64,000 nt of DNA, from positions 62,001-126,000 of the forward strand of contig NZ_VFES01000005.1 in the NCBI RefSeq assembly GCF_007858185.1, in the 5' to 3' direction. This DNA is from Pseudomonas grimontii (lineage in GTDB: Bacteria; Pseudomonadota; Gammaproteobacteria; Pseudomonadales; Pseudomonadaceae). Each line of letters opens with the position of its first letter. The stretch's first letter is position 1. The position numbers were made by a program, and so were the translations under genes. Positions 25,266 through 34,099 of the stretch are shown here, piece by piece. Under the pieces are notes generated by a model that was given only the letters and a program-made list of their open reading frames with translations, had not been told where the DNA came from and searched no databases.

Positions 25266-26756
25266 CTACAAGGTCAGCGTTCCGGTCCACAGCATCCAGC
25301 CGGCATAGGCCGCGGCCGCCCAGATGATGATCAACAAGCCCGTTTCAGGACCGCTCAACGGTTGGCCCTGGCGGGCCTTCATGCTGCCCAGGTAGATCAA
25401 CGAACCGGGCGCGTAGAGGAGGGCGCTGAGCAACATGTATTTCGGCCCGGCGGCGTAGAGCAACCACAGGCAATACGCCGTGGCGACCGTCGCAATGGCC
25501 ATGTCGCGTATTTGCACGGCGCGGTGGCCGGCGTAGGTTTCACCCTGCCAGGTCAATTTCAATGCATACAGGCCGCTGAACAGGTATGGCAGCAGGATCA
25601 TCGAGGTGGCCAGGGAGATCAGCGCGAGATAGCTGGCGCTCGAATACAGCGTCAACAGCAGGAACACTTGAATGCAGCCGTTGGTGAGCCACAGCGCGTT
25701 GGCGGGCACGCCTTGGGTGTTCTCCACGGCAAGCGCCCCCGGCATGACCTTTTCCTTGGCTGGCGTGAACACTGACTCGGCCGCCAGAAGGGTCCAGGCG
25801 AGCAGGGCGCCGCCGACTGAAACAATCAGGCCGATGCTGATCAACACCGCGCCCCAAGGCCCCGCGACGACCTGCAGCACGCCAGCCATCGACGGATTTT
25901 TCAGGGCGGCGAGTTCCGGTTGTTTGAGCACGCCCAGGGACAACAACGACACGGCTATCAGCAACACCAGGGTGATGACAAAACCGATCACCGTGGCGCG
26001 CCCGACGTTGGCACGCTCCGCCGCACGAGCAGAAAACACGTTGGCGCCCTCGATACCGATGAACACCCAGACGGTGACCAGCATGGTGCTTTTGACTTGA
26101 TCGAGAGTGCTGCCCAAGGTGGACGCGCCCCAGAAATCGACACTGAACGTCTCACGCTGGAACGCCGCGATCACCAGGCCGATAAACAGCAGCAACGGTA
26201 CGATCTTGGCCACCGTCGTCAGCGCATTGGCCCGCGCAGCGGTGCGCATGCCCCTGAGGATCATCCAGTGCAGCGACCACAACACCACGGACGCACCAGC
26301 GATGGCCGCTTTGTTGTTGCCTTCGCCAAACAGCGGAAAGAAGTAACTCAGTGCCGCAAACAGGATCACCAGGTAACTGACGTTGCCGATCCACGCACTG
26401 ATCCAGTAACCCCAGGCGGAATTGAAACTCAGGTAGTCACCGCCGAGTGCACGGGCGTAGGCAAACACGCCGTTGTCCAGGGCAGGCTGGCGGTCGGACA
26501 GGGTCTGATAGACCAGGGCCAACGACAGCATGCCGACACCGGTGATCAACCAACCAATCAGAATGGCGCCTGCGCCTGCGCTGGCGGCCATGTTTTGCGG
26601 CAGACTGAAAATGCCGCTGCCGATCATCGAGCCGACCACCAGGGCAATCAGCAGGCTAAGTGACAAACGTTTGGGCTCTACCTTTCGCACGCTGCCCGCA
26701 GACGACTGGGCAACAGGCGGGACAACCGGTTGGGTGCCTTGCAAATGCGTAGCCAT
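25266..26756 (-). CDS. APC-family arginine/ornithine antiporter (ArcD-like)
   Basis: The 496-residue protein has about 12-13 membrane helices. The opening SLLIALVVGSMIGSGIFSLPQNMA and motifs such as GVFAYARALGGDYLSFNSAWGYWISAWIGNVSY and VTVWVFIGIEGANVFSARA agree closely with Pseudomonas ArcD as I recall it. ArcD exchanges arginine for ornithine in anaerobic arginine fermentation, but no arcABC genes follow, so this is a separate paralogue and its substrate is unproven. GGAG precedes the ATG. An Fnr-type box lies 93 bases upstream. Confidence 0.87.
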   Translation of the reverse strand: MATHLQGTQPVVPPVAQSSAGSVRKVEPKRLSLSLLIALVVGSMIGSGIFSLPQNMAASAGAGAILIGWLITGVGMLSLALVYQTLSDRQPALDNGVFAYARALGGDYLSFNSAWGYWISAWIGNVSYLVILFAALSYFFPLFGEGNNKAAIAGASVVLWSLHWMILRGMRTAARANALTTVAKIVPLLLFIGLVIAAFQRETFSVDFWGASTLGSTLDQVKSTMLVTVWVFIGIEGANVFSARAAERANVGRATVIGFVITLVLLIAVSLLSLGVLKQPELAALKNPSMAGVLQVVAGPWGAVLISIGLIVSVGGALLAWTLLAAESVFTPAKEKVMPGALAVENTQGVPANALWLTNGCIQVFLLLTLYSSASYLALISLATSMILLPYLFSGLYALKLTWQGETYAGHRAVQIRDMAIATVATAYCLWLLYAAGPKYMLLSALLYAPGSLIYLGSMKARQGQPLSGPETGLLIIIWAAAAYAGWMLWTGTLTL

Positions 26757-26848
26757 GGGGAATCTCCACGAAACGAGCGTTTCTGCACCCTTCGAACGTG
26801 AGGGGGCGACTGCTGCGTTTAATGTCTGCGTGAAGACCCCGCGTCGGA

Positions 26849-26862
26849 TTGATTTAGATCAG
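26849..26862 (-). promoter_or_regulatory. Fnr/Anr-type box upstream of the ArcD-like gene
   Basis: Read on the minus strand the site is CTGATCTAAATCAA, one mismatch from consensus. A GACATT hexamer (26821-26826) about 22 bases downstream could be the -10. Confidence 0.55.
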
Positions 26863-27147
26863 ATAGGGCAAAAACAGGGGACAAGGCGCTGTCGGCGGAC
26901 AATCCGTCAGGTCCTATCCCCATATTGACGAAGTGGGTGTCGTTCTTCGCTGCGGCAACCATTTCCCGATTCAGGTGAATCCCGTCGTCGACTTACCAAA
27001 GGGCGATGTCATAATTGGCCGGGTAACCTTGGCGTGTACCCCTAGCTGCTTTCTATTTCTTGCCTTCCGTCATTTGCCTGTATAACGAGCGCCAATAAGG
27101 GGCTTGAAGCGGTGCTGCGGGAAGAAGCCAACTTCGGTATCAACATA

Positions 27148-27756
27148 ATGAATCGTCCGCTATTTGTTTCTCTAGATGGACCCAAGGGGACCGGTAAAAC
27201 CACGCTGTTGGAAGCCGTTACGAAAGTACTGAGGGCAGACAACAAAAAGGTGATCCGACTTTGCGAGAAAAAAAGCGATCCCTACCGGGAGGGAACAATG
27301 GCCCTGGTTAACACGCTCGTCAGAAGTCCCTCCCGGGAGTTGGAGCTGCGGGTCTGTGAACGCTTTGCGGATAGCCGTACCTGGATTTCCCAGCATGTGC
27401 TGGCTAAACAACCACCAGACAGCATCATCCTGATCGATCGCTGGTACCCGTCTGATGCCGCGTTTCGCCGGATAATTCCGTTTGCAGAGATCCTGCAGTT
27501 GAACATTGATCGAAACGTGCGAGTCCCAGACCTGCATGTCGGGATTGTCACCGAGCCTGATATTTCATGGGCGAGGGCCGCGGCACGACGGCGCGGGCTG
27601 AGCAGTACCGTGATCCATAAGCTGGAAGAACATGTCGCTTGCACCAAGGCATTCGAGCGAGCAATTGCAGATCACGGTTGGGTGTTATGCCGTAATGAAG
27701 GAACGATCGAAGACGCAACGATGCAGGTGATTTCCGCGATCTATAGAGTCCTATAG
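27148..27756 (+). CDS. Thymidylate-kinase-like P-loop NTPase
   Basis: The 202-residue protein opens with a Walker A motif GPKGTGKTT (11-19) after a hydrophobic strand. It continues with ILIDRWYPSDAAFRR, a DRxxxSxxA-like motif of dTMP kinases, and a lid-like AAARRRGLSS segment. It may phosphorylate a nucleoside monophosphate or serve another NTP-dependent role; it is not the housekeeping tmk. The ATG at 27148 lacks a clear ribosome site; a GTG at 27112 with AAGGGG upstream is an alternative start that adds 12 residues. Confidence 0.75.
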   Translation: MNRPLFVSLDGPKGTGKTTLLEAVTKVLRADNKKVIRLCEKKSDPYREGTMALVNTLVRSPSRELELRVCERFADSRTWISQHVLAKQPPDSIILIDRWYPSDAAFRRIIPFAEILQLNIDRNVRVPDLHVGIVTEPDISWARAAARRRGLSSTVIHKLEEHVACTKAFERAIADHGWVLCRNEGTIEDATMQVISAIYRVL

Positions 27757-27916
27757 ATGCACGCCGTCGAATCAGTGAGTTACGAGCTCATACAACCTAG
27801 CACATGATTTAACAAGTGGGCGATGTCAGATGTTCATGAATCGCTTATGGGTCGAACAACGCTGGCTTAATGCTCCAGAAATGAATGCGGCTGTTCATCG
27901 ATTGATGTTCATAGAC
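27757..27916. other. Intergenic stretch without a supported gene
   Basis: No convincing gene, terminator or repeat is seen here. It leads into a short minus-strand reading frame (27917-28033) and the inverted-repeat element at 28108. Confidence 0.4.
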
Positions 27917-28033
27917 CTAGTTTTCTCCGCCGTCCTTAGGCGCGAGCTCCAGTCCTAAGCTAATCATTTGAGCGAGGAGGGCGTCGATAGCCTCGTCCAA
28001 GGTGCCGCCCCTCAAGATCTGTCGTTGCGCCAT
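27917..28033 (-). CDS. Possible small protein of 38 residues
   Basis: A short frame on the minus strand begins with ATG at 28033, preceded by AGAGG at 6 bases, and encodes a 38-residue product with an amphipathic central part (TLDEAIDALLAQMISLGLEL). I do not recognise it. It lies next to the inverted-repeat element, so it may be a remnant of a mobile-element passenger or tail. The product looks more protein-like than random, but it is too short to be certain. Confidence 0.3.
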   Translation of the reverse strand: MAQRQILRGGTLDEAIDALLAQMISLGLELAPKDGGEN

Positions 28034-28107
28034 GGTCGCCTCTAATCATCCGAAACTGAACTGTGCCGTTTGTCCGAGTCCGCAACCTGTCGGAGCCGAT
28101 GCCGAGG

Positions 28108-28219
28108 TGACCCAGTTGCCGAGATTTCACTGCCCCATTCTGACTCCTCCTGAATCATTGTCTATGCTGGATTTTTGCAGGTTTGGAGATGGGGCAGTCT
28201 TGCGTCGGCAACTGGGTCA
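28108..28219. mobile_element. 112-bp inverted-repeat element, MITE-like or collapsed insertion sequence
   Basis: The 31-base left arm (28108-28138) and right arm (28189-28219) are inverted copies: outer 14 bases (TGACCCAGTTGCCG) and inner 10 bases (ACTGCCCCAT) match exactly, with a divergent 7-base centre. The termini are 5'-TGA...TCA-3', compatible with TG...CA ends of IS21-like elements. No transposase fits in the 50-base middle. Flanking bases (GCCGAGG and ATCCAGA) give no target duplication. The right edge coincides with the point where LysR similarity starts. Confidence 0.6.
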
Positions 28220-29031
28220 ATCCAGAGGCAGCGCCAACAGTTAGTCATCAGTTGGCCAAGCTTGAGGGGATGATTGGCAGGCAATTATTCGTGCGAGCGG
28301 CACGTGGTGTCTCCCTGACTCCGGTGGGGGAGCAGTACCTGAAAGAAGTCTCCGGGATCCTCCACAGCCTTGCAGTGGCGACCGAGCGTGCTGCCAGCGA
28401 TGTCAGTCTCGACTGTCTTCGGCTGCATTCGTCGCCTAGCTTCGGCCTGCTCTGGCTGATGCCGCGATTGGAGGCGTTTCGCGCGAGTAATCCCGATATT
28501 CAGCTCAACCTGTCATGCTCATACGAGTCTTTGCACTTCAGCCGCGACAAGATTGATGTGGATATCCGTCATGGCATGCCCAACTGGCCAAGCTATGAGG
28601 TTCGTACAGTACAAAATGAAAAATTCGCCGTCCTGACCTCACCGAAATTGCTTGCGCAACGACCCATCCAGGTTGCTTCGGATTTACTGGATTGTGATTT
28701 GGTGTTGTCTGAAGCCACGCTACTCAAGTGGCCCCAATGGTTTGCCCAACATGGTTTGGCTCGACCGGAAAGACCTTACGCGTTGAGCTTTGATCGATCT
28801 TACATGTCACTGGAAGCCGCCAGCCACGGGCTTGGATTCGCACTTGAAAGTACGCTGCTCGCACAGAAGTACCTGGCCTCGGGCGCGTTGGTCGAGGTCG
28901 CGCCCGAATCACTCAGCGCGCCGGTAGCCGCTCATCATCTTGTGTTCCCAAAAGCGCACTCCAGCTTTCCGCGCGTCAGACGATTTTTAGAGTGGATGGA
29001 AAGTGAGCTGGGGCATGAATTCGCGTATTGA
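28183..29031 (+). pseudogene. LysR-family regulator lacking its N-terminal helix-turn-helix
   Basis: LysR similarity starts only at TVSHQLAKLEGMIGRQLFVR (about base 28237), that is, inside the recognition helix of the DNA-binding domain, and then runs through the full GcvA-like effector domain to 29031. The first 18 codons of the open frame derive from the right arm of the inverted-repeat element, and roughly 30 residues of HTH are missing. A functional DNA-binding protein is therefore unlikely. Codons after the junction are intact with no stop, so the loss is probably recent. Confidence 0.75.
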
Positions 29032-29271
29032 GTGGGGCGTATAAAACTTAGAGCAGAGAACATGGATCCGCCATCGTTGAGTCCTGGCTGACCGAGTGAT
29101 TTTGATTTGAGTACAAAAGGGCCCAGGGTGTCTTTTCATTAGTGCGATAGCAGAGCGTTAGTTCCAGCAGTCAGCCCGCTGAACCCGTGAAGCTTGTGTA
29201 TCGACGCGCCATGTCCCGCATTGGCCGGCGCTTCCTTAAAGCTCAGGCACTTTCAAGCATCCGTTTACGGC

Positions 29272-30456
29272 TCAGCCACTATGCTGTTGGTGGCTGCGTT
29301 CGATTTTCCATCGGGTACACAGCGCCAGAGCAATGAAGCATGCGCCAACCCAGCCTATGCAGCTAACGCCCACGCGATCTACCAGCAACCCAGTGATGAC
29401 TGCACCAATGCCGATGCCTAGATTTATCATTGATACGTTTATGGCGTTGATCAACTGACCAGCGTTCCCAGCCCTTTTTAGCACGTCTATTCCGATAAGC
29501 AGGCTGACACCAGCGTGGCTGCTGGCAACGATGATGACGGCGAGTGGGACAGCCCATGTGAGATTGCCAAACACTGACAGGGCGCACATGCCCACGGCCA
29601 TGGTCACCAAGACCCGTCTGAACAGTGGCTCAAGATCATCTTTCACGCGTTTGGATAGGATCAAATTGCTCGCAATGTCTGCGACTCCGTAGAGACATAG
29701 GATCAGTGTGACGTTCATCTCAACGAAGCCGGTCTCCTTTTCCAGGAAGGTAGCCAAGAAGTTGAATACCGAAGCAACGCCAGCAAACATTAAGCATGAA
29801 CTGACCAAGGTCATTGAGACGTCAGGCTTGAAGGCTACACGGAGGGTGTCGCGCAGATTTTCTTTCTGCCGCGACTCTTCTGTAGGCCTCACCCAAATCC
29901 ACACGGTTAGCAAAGCCACACTGCTCAGCGCTGTCATCATCCACATTGCCATCCGCCAATTGGTGGCGTCAGCGATGAGTTTGCCGACTGGGACGCCTAC
30001 GACCGATGCGATCGAGATTCCTACCAAGACTCTACCAATCGCCATGCTTTCATTGCGGCCTTGCGACAGTGACTTCGCGGCCAAAGCGGCGTTTGTCCAG
30101 AAAACAGCAACACCGATTCCTCCTAGTACGCGACCAATGAGGATGATGTAGTAGTCGCTAAAGACTGCGGAAATCCCATTCCCGAGAACAAGTGCCACGC
30201 ACGCGGCGATGAGCAGGGATCGTTTCGAGGCTCGGTGTGCTAGCACACCAATGATGGGCGCGCTGATGCCCATGCCTAAAGCAAAAGCTGTCACCAGCCC
30301 ACTCGCCGCGCCAATAGTGATGGCCAGCGATGTTGCAATTTCAGGTAGTAAACCTGCGACGATAAATTCAGAGGAGAGCATTACAAATGCAGTGAAGGTC
30401 AGCGCATAGACCCTTGGGTTGATCGTGCTGCGGTCTGGTGTCATCGGAAAAACCAT
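29272..30456 (-). CDS. MFS transporter of the drug-exporter (AraJ/DHA1) type
   Basis: The 394-residue protein has 12 predicted membrane helices. Its N-terminal motif FTAFVMLSSEFIVAGLLPEIA is typical of sugar-efflux/chloramphenicol-type DHA1 exporters, and motif A-like GVLAHRASKRSLL follows helix 2. It probably exports a small hydrophobic or sugar-like compound. The start is uncertain between ATG 30456 and ATG 30444, neither with a strong ribosome site. It follows the esterase gene on the same strand at 167 bases, behind a terminator-like hairpin. Confidence 0.85.
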   Translation of the reverse strand: MVFPMTPDRSTINPRVYALTFTAFVMLSSEFIVAGLLPEIATSLAITIGAASGLVTAFALGMGISAPIIGVLAHRASKRSLLIAACVALVLGNGISAVFSDYYIILIGRVLGGIGVAVFWTNAALAAKSLSQGRNESMAIGRVLVGISIASVVGVPVGKLIADATNWRMAMWMMTALSSVALLTVWIWVRPTEESRQKENLRDTLRVAFKPDVSMTLVSSCLMFAGVASVFNFLATFLEKETGFVEMNVTLILCLYGVADIASNLILSKRVKDDLEPLFRRVLVTMAVGMCALSVFGNLTWAVPLAVIIVASSHAGVSLLIGIDVLKRAGNAGQLINAINVSMINLGIGIGAVITGLLVDRVGVSCIGWVGACFIALALCTRWKIERSHQQHSG

Positions 30457-30581
30457 CTTCTGAGTTCAGTGGACACGGCCTGCCAAGAAGGGGCGTTTGG
30501 TGAAATTTATGGGGTTGGGCAGGGCGCTTGCTCAGGCTCTCTGAATAGCCTGATGAAGCTTTTATAGAAACAGGAATGAGC

Positions 30582-30613
30582 AAAACCGCGACAGCCACAA
30601 AGCTATCGCGGTT
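30582..30613 (-). terminator. Probable terminator of the esterase gene
   Basis: AACCGCGA (30584-30591) pairs perfectly with TCGCGGTT (30606-30613), with a 3-bp inner AGC/GCT stem. On the minus strand it ends in TTTTG. It lies 10 bases after the esterase stop. Confidence 0.6.
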
Positions 30614-30623
30614 GTCCTGCGTT

Positions 30624-31550
30624 TTAGCGGTTAGCGTCGGCCAAGCCAGCCTCGATGAAGCGAACGGAACTCTCCATAGCCTGCTGACCTTCTGGCAGCA
30701 TGGTGGCGTAGAAGTGCCAGGCGTGGAACATCGCAGGCCATACTTCCAGGTTCACGCGAACTCGGTTATCAGCCAGGTGAGTTGCAAGGCGCATTGCATC
30801 ACTCAACATCAGCTCGTTCTCGCCGATCTGCACCAAGATTGGTGGAAGACCGGTGACGTCCGCGAACACAGGTGAGGCCAGAGGATGATTGGCCAATGTG
30901 TCGCCTAGGAATGCTCTGGCGAGGATGTCCAAGACAGGCTTGGAGTTCAGAGGATCCAGACCTTCACGGTTGCTCATGGAAGCACCGGTGTGTTCAAGGT
31001 TCGCCCATGGTGAGATGGAGGAGCCAACCGCAGGCAATGGAAGCCCTTTCGATTTAGCCGCGACCATGACGCTGACAACCATTGCGCCCCCAGCCGACTC
31101 GCCAGAGAACGCGATTTTGTTAGCCGGAATTTTCTGCTCAAGCAACCATTCGTAAGCGCGCAATGTGTCGTCAATAGATGCTGGAAACTTGTGCTCAGGA
31201 GCGAGGCGGTAGTCCGGCATGTATACACGAGCACCGAGCATTTTCGCGTAGTTGCCGCCGATACCGTGGTAGCCGTCTGGACGTCCTACAATGTAGGCGC
31301 CGCCGTGGATGTACATCACGACCGCGTCGGTTTTGATCTCGTCCGGAGTAACCAGTGTGCCGGGTACGCCACCCATGTCGACTGCTTCGAATTTAACGCC
31401 AGCTGGCGCTGGATTTTGCGCGAGCATTTTTGCATAAGAGTCGCGGATGTCGCTCATTTTTGTGGTGGTATCGATTCCCTTAAGAACGGGTACCAGATCG
31501 CTAAGGCTATTGGCCCAGGTTTGGACGGCTGCTTGGACTTTAGTGTTCAT
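30624..31550 (-). CDS. Alpha/beta hydrolase, hormone-sensitive-lipase-type esterase
   Basis: The 308-residue protein has HGGAY (82-86), YRLAPEH (114-120), nucleophile Ser152 in SGESAGG, and a C-terminal FHAWH with the catalytic His (about 276). The acid position reads IGENE, giving Glu where Asp is usual. It should hydrolyse short acyl esters or carboxylate esters in the cytoplasm. GAGGT precedes the ATG at 31550. It is divergent from a LysR gene 121 bases away, which is the probable regulator. Confidence 0.88.
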   Translation of the reverse strand: MNTKVQAAVQTWANSLSDLVPVLKGIDTTTKMSDIRDSYAKMLAQNPAPAGVKFEAVDMGGVPGTLVTPDEIKTDAVVMYIHGGAYIVGRPDGYHGIGGNYAKMLGARVYMPDYRLAPEHKFPASIDDTLRAYEWLLEQKIPANKIAFSGESAGGAMVVSVMVAAKSKGLPLPAVGSSISPWANLEHTGASMSNREGLDPLNSKPVLDILARAFLGDTLANHPLASPVFADVTGLPPILVQIGENELMLSDAMRLATHLADNRVRVNLEVWPAMFHAWHFYATMLPEGQQAMESSVRFIEAGLADANR

Positions 31551-31671
31551 AATGACCTCAATTGATCGTTGGGAGTGGATTAGCTAATTGAGATACTATG
31601 CTTACTATTGGGGAATAGGGTTCCCCATAACAGGTGCTAAGCCGCCCGAACGTTGAGACCACCGAGGCCGT

Positions 31672-32610
31672 ATGGAACTCCATAACCTGAATGATATTGC
31701 CGCGTTTGTGAGCTCGGTAAACGCTGGAAGCTTCACTGCGGCGGCAAAACAGCTTGGCCTTACGCGCTCTGCAGTGGGGAAGTCGATAGTCAGGCTCGAG
31801 GCTCGTTTACAGGTACGTTTACTGAATCGCACTACGCGCAGTTTAAGCATGACGGATGACGGCCAGGTTCTGTATGAGCGCTGTGTGAGCGTTCTTCAGG
31901 ATCTGGACGACGTGGAGGATGCCCTTGCGTTTCGTCGTTCGACACCCAGTGGGCGACTGCGGATGAGTCTGCCGGTTGCACTGGGCAGACTTCATGTCCT
32001 TCAGCACATTGAGTGCTGCCTTAAGGATTGGCCCTCCCTGAGCGTGGATATCACCTTTTCTGACAGGCTGGTCGATCTGATCGATGAGGGATTTGATTTG
32101 GCCATGCGCATCGGCCCACCGAAGGAAGATTCTCGGTTGTTAACGCGCACTGTGGCCTATCAGCAAATGATTACCTGCGCTTCCCCCAAATATTTGGCTG
32201 AGCATGCCGAGCCTAAAACGCCGGAGGATTTATCCGAGCACCAGTGCCTGCATTTCGTGAGCGGTGGGAGATTGCTTCCTTGGAATTTTCGCGTGAATGG
32301 TAGTTCTGTGTCCGTTACTCATGGTGGAAGGCTACAGATGGACAGTGCTGAGTCATTACACCAGTCAGCTGTAGCTGGCCTGGGCATCGCGACTCTTCCT
32401 TCCTACGTGGTGAACGACGATTTGAGGAGCGGCAAGCTTGTTCAATTGCTCGCTGGGTATGCAGAGGCCGCAGAGCCTATTCGGGTGATCTACCCTAGCA
32501 AGCGGCACCTCTCCCCAAAAATTCGACTCTTCATCGATAAGCTCGTGGAGGCTTGGTCACCATGCCCACCGTGGGAGCAGCATTCTGCGGAAGGCATTCA
32601 CTCTGCCTGA
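31672..32610 (+). CDS. LysR-family transcription regulator
   Basis: The 312-residue protein has an N-terminal winged HTH (about 5-65: LNDIAAFVSSVNAGSFTAAAKQLGLTRSAVGKSIVRLEARL) and a substrate-binding domain of the PBP2_CrgA type with the AGLGIATLPSYVV and IYPSKRHLSPKIR motifs. GAGG lies 6-7 bases before the ATG. It is divergent from the esterase/MFS genes and likely controls them. LysR proteins usually bind in such a divergent spacer. Confidence 0.9.
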   Translation: MELHNLNDIAAFVSSVNAGSFTAAAKQLGLTRSAVGKSIVRLEARLQVRLLNRTTRSLSMTDDGQVLYERCVSVLQDLDDVEDALAFRRSTPSGRLRMSLPVALGRLHVLQHIECCLKDWPSLSVDITFSDRLVDLIDEGFDLAMRIGPPKEDSRLLTRTVAYQQMITCASPKYLAEHAEPKTPEDLSEHQCLHFVSGGRLLPWNFRVNGSSVSVTHGGRLQMDSAESLHQSAVAGLGIATLPSYVVNDDLRSGKLVQLLAGYAEAAEPIRVIYPSKRHLSPKIRLFIDKLVEAWSPCPPWEQHSAEGIHSA

Positions 32611-33035
32611 CCCGTGAGCGAAGCCCGCGCGGCTAGTCGATGCCTATCATATGCATCGCGTATTCATTTCACTTGAGCATCGATTTCCAGGCGTGGGCAC
32701 TGCGCCTGTATTCCATGCATTTGCCAAAGGAGCCAGTGCCTCAGAGGCTTAGTGCGCCGGTGTTTTCCACATCCTCAATATGATTGGCGCAGATGCTCAT
32801 GACTGCGTTTCGTAGGAACTACTGGCGCTCCTCGCTGTGGAAGTGACCATGCAGACCGCTTGACAGCGGTGAAATATCCGAATAAAAATGAAGCGCTTCA
32901 TAAATATCTCTTTCGAGAATAAATACAAAAAATAGAGTCGTGAAAATAACTCGGATTTTGTTGGCTTAGGCCCACAGTCTGCGTGAATGAAACGATTCAT
33001 ATTTGCCGTTTTCCTAGGCAAGTCTGGAGATCATA
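32611..33035. other. 425-bp AT-richer spacer without a supported gene
   Basis: No convincing protein or RNA gene is seen. Base composition falls below that of the flanking genes around 32,880-33,010, consistent with promoter DNA or foreign sequence before the catabolic block. Confidence 0.4.
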
Positions 33036-33269
33036 ATGATCACTGCATCATTAGCCCTCGCTCGGTCAACCACGCCGGCTGCCCTCGCCACTCTCTTATC
33101 TAAAGTCACCGACCGCTCCGGCACGGGGGCACTGGCTTCGCCACGCAAATCTCCTAAAAGAACCCGCCTACATGAGTCCGAAATTTTCGATCAGCCAGTG
33201 CGGCATTGGACGCGTGTGAGCATCACCGCGTCTTGTTTCTGTTTTTTCAGCGCGGGGAATTTGGCATGA
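33036..33269 (+). CDS. Doubtful small frame of 77 residues before the SDR gene
   Basis: The frame begins with ATG at 33036 after CTGGAG and ends TGA so that its stop overlaps the SDR start (ATGA). The first half is Ala/Leu/Thr-rich; the second half looks non-coding. Nothing is recognised. It could be a leader peptide or chance; I keep it only because of the ribosome site and stop-start overlap. Confidence 0.2.
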   Translation: MITASLALARSTTPAALATLLSKVTDRSGTGALASPRKSPKRTRLHESEIFDQPVRHWTRVSITASCFCFFSAGNLA

Positions 33270-34036
33270 CGAATCTTCGACATTCAGGACGCACAGTTCT
33301 CATTACTGGGGCAGGAGGGGGCATCGGTGCCTCACTTGCCTGGCTGTATTGCGAGGAGGGCGCGCGGGTTGCCTTGGTAGATTTCGACGAACAGTCAGTT
33401 TCCGAGCTTTCCCGGCAACTCAGTGCTGCCGGACATTTGGTGGCTTGGGCTAAAGCTGACGTATCAGATTTCGCTCAATGCAGTCGAGCCTGTCTTGAGC
33501 TTAGTGAGCAGCTCGGCCCGATCGACACCTTGATCAACAATGCAGGCGTGTCACCCAAACATCAGGGCGCACCCGCACCGATTTGGGAAATGGATCCTCT
33601 GGAATGGGAAAGGGTCGTCGGCATCAACCTCACTGGCTCGTTCAACCTGGTTAGGGCAATCGCGCCGGGAATGGTTGAGCGCGGCTTTGGAAGAATCGTG
33701 AACATGTCTTCCGTCGCCGGCAGCGCCTATTTGCCTATTGTCGCGGCGCATTACAGCGCTACTAAAGCCGCGATTATCGGTTTTACCCGTCACCTGGCAG
33801 GCGAGCTCGGGCCCTATGGCATTACTGTAAACGCACTGGCTCCGGGACGCATCGAAACGCCGCTTCTTAAAACCGTTTCTGCGCAGGCGAACCAGGCAGT
33901 CGTTGATGAGACTCCGTTGGGCCGTCTTGGAACGCCACTTGAGGTAGCTAAAGCAGCATGCTTTTTGACTTCAAACGACAGCGACTTCATCACGGGCCAA
34001 GTTTTGGATGTGGCGGGTGGCTGGTTGATGCGCTGA
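33266..34036 (+). CDS. Short-chain dehydrogenase/reductase (SDR)
   Basis: The 256-residue classical SDR has the cofactor motif TGAGGGIGAS (about 13-22), Asp after the second strand (VALVDFDE, favouring NAD), NNAG, catalytic Ser in NMSSVAGS and YSATK, and a C-terminal VLDVAGGWLMR. FabG-like enzymes of this kind oxidise secondary alcohols or reduce ketones. GGGGAA precedes the ATG at 33266. It begins a run of three co-directional genes (SDR, GldA-like, cyclase family), which suggests one catabolic pathway of unknown substrate. Confidence 0.88.
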   Translation: MTNLRHSGRTVLITGAGGGIGASLAWLYCEEGARVALVDFDEQSVSELSRQLSAAGHLVAWAKADVSDFAQCSRACLELSEQLGPIDTLINNAGVSPKHQGAPAPIWEMDPLEWERVVGINLTGSFNLVRAIAPGMVERGFGRIVNMSSVAGSAYLPIVAAHYSATKAAIIGFTRHLAGELGPYGITVNALAPGRIETPLLKTVSAQANQAVVDETPLGRLGTPLEVAKAACFLTSNDSDFITGQVLDVAGGWLMR

Positions 34037-34099
34037 TCCATCCGGGCTCGTATTCAGCGTAACGATTTATCTCACAGTTTTTCAGCAGCGGGTGATGGC

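Noticed and set aside
25920..26663. 247-codon plus-strand frame opposite the ArcD-like antiporter
   Set aside because: Composition (Asp/His/Gln/Arg-rich, no hydrophobic core) is that of an antisense frame to a membrane protein.
27831..27959. Plus-strand frame of about 42 codons after the kinase-like gene
   Set aside because: No ribosome site, and it overlaps the better-supported small minus-strand frame.
32797..33021. Minus-strand frame of 74 codons in the 32.6-33.0 kb spacer
   Set aside because: No ribosome site, mixed composition and no recognisable features; more likely non-coding AT-rich DNA.
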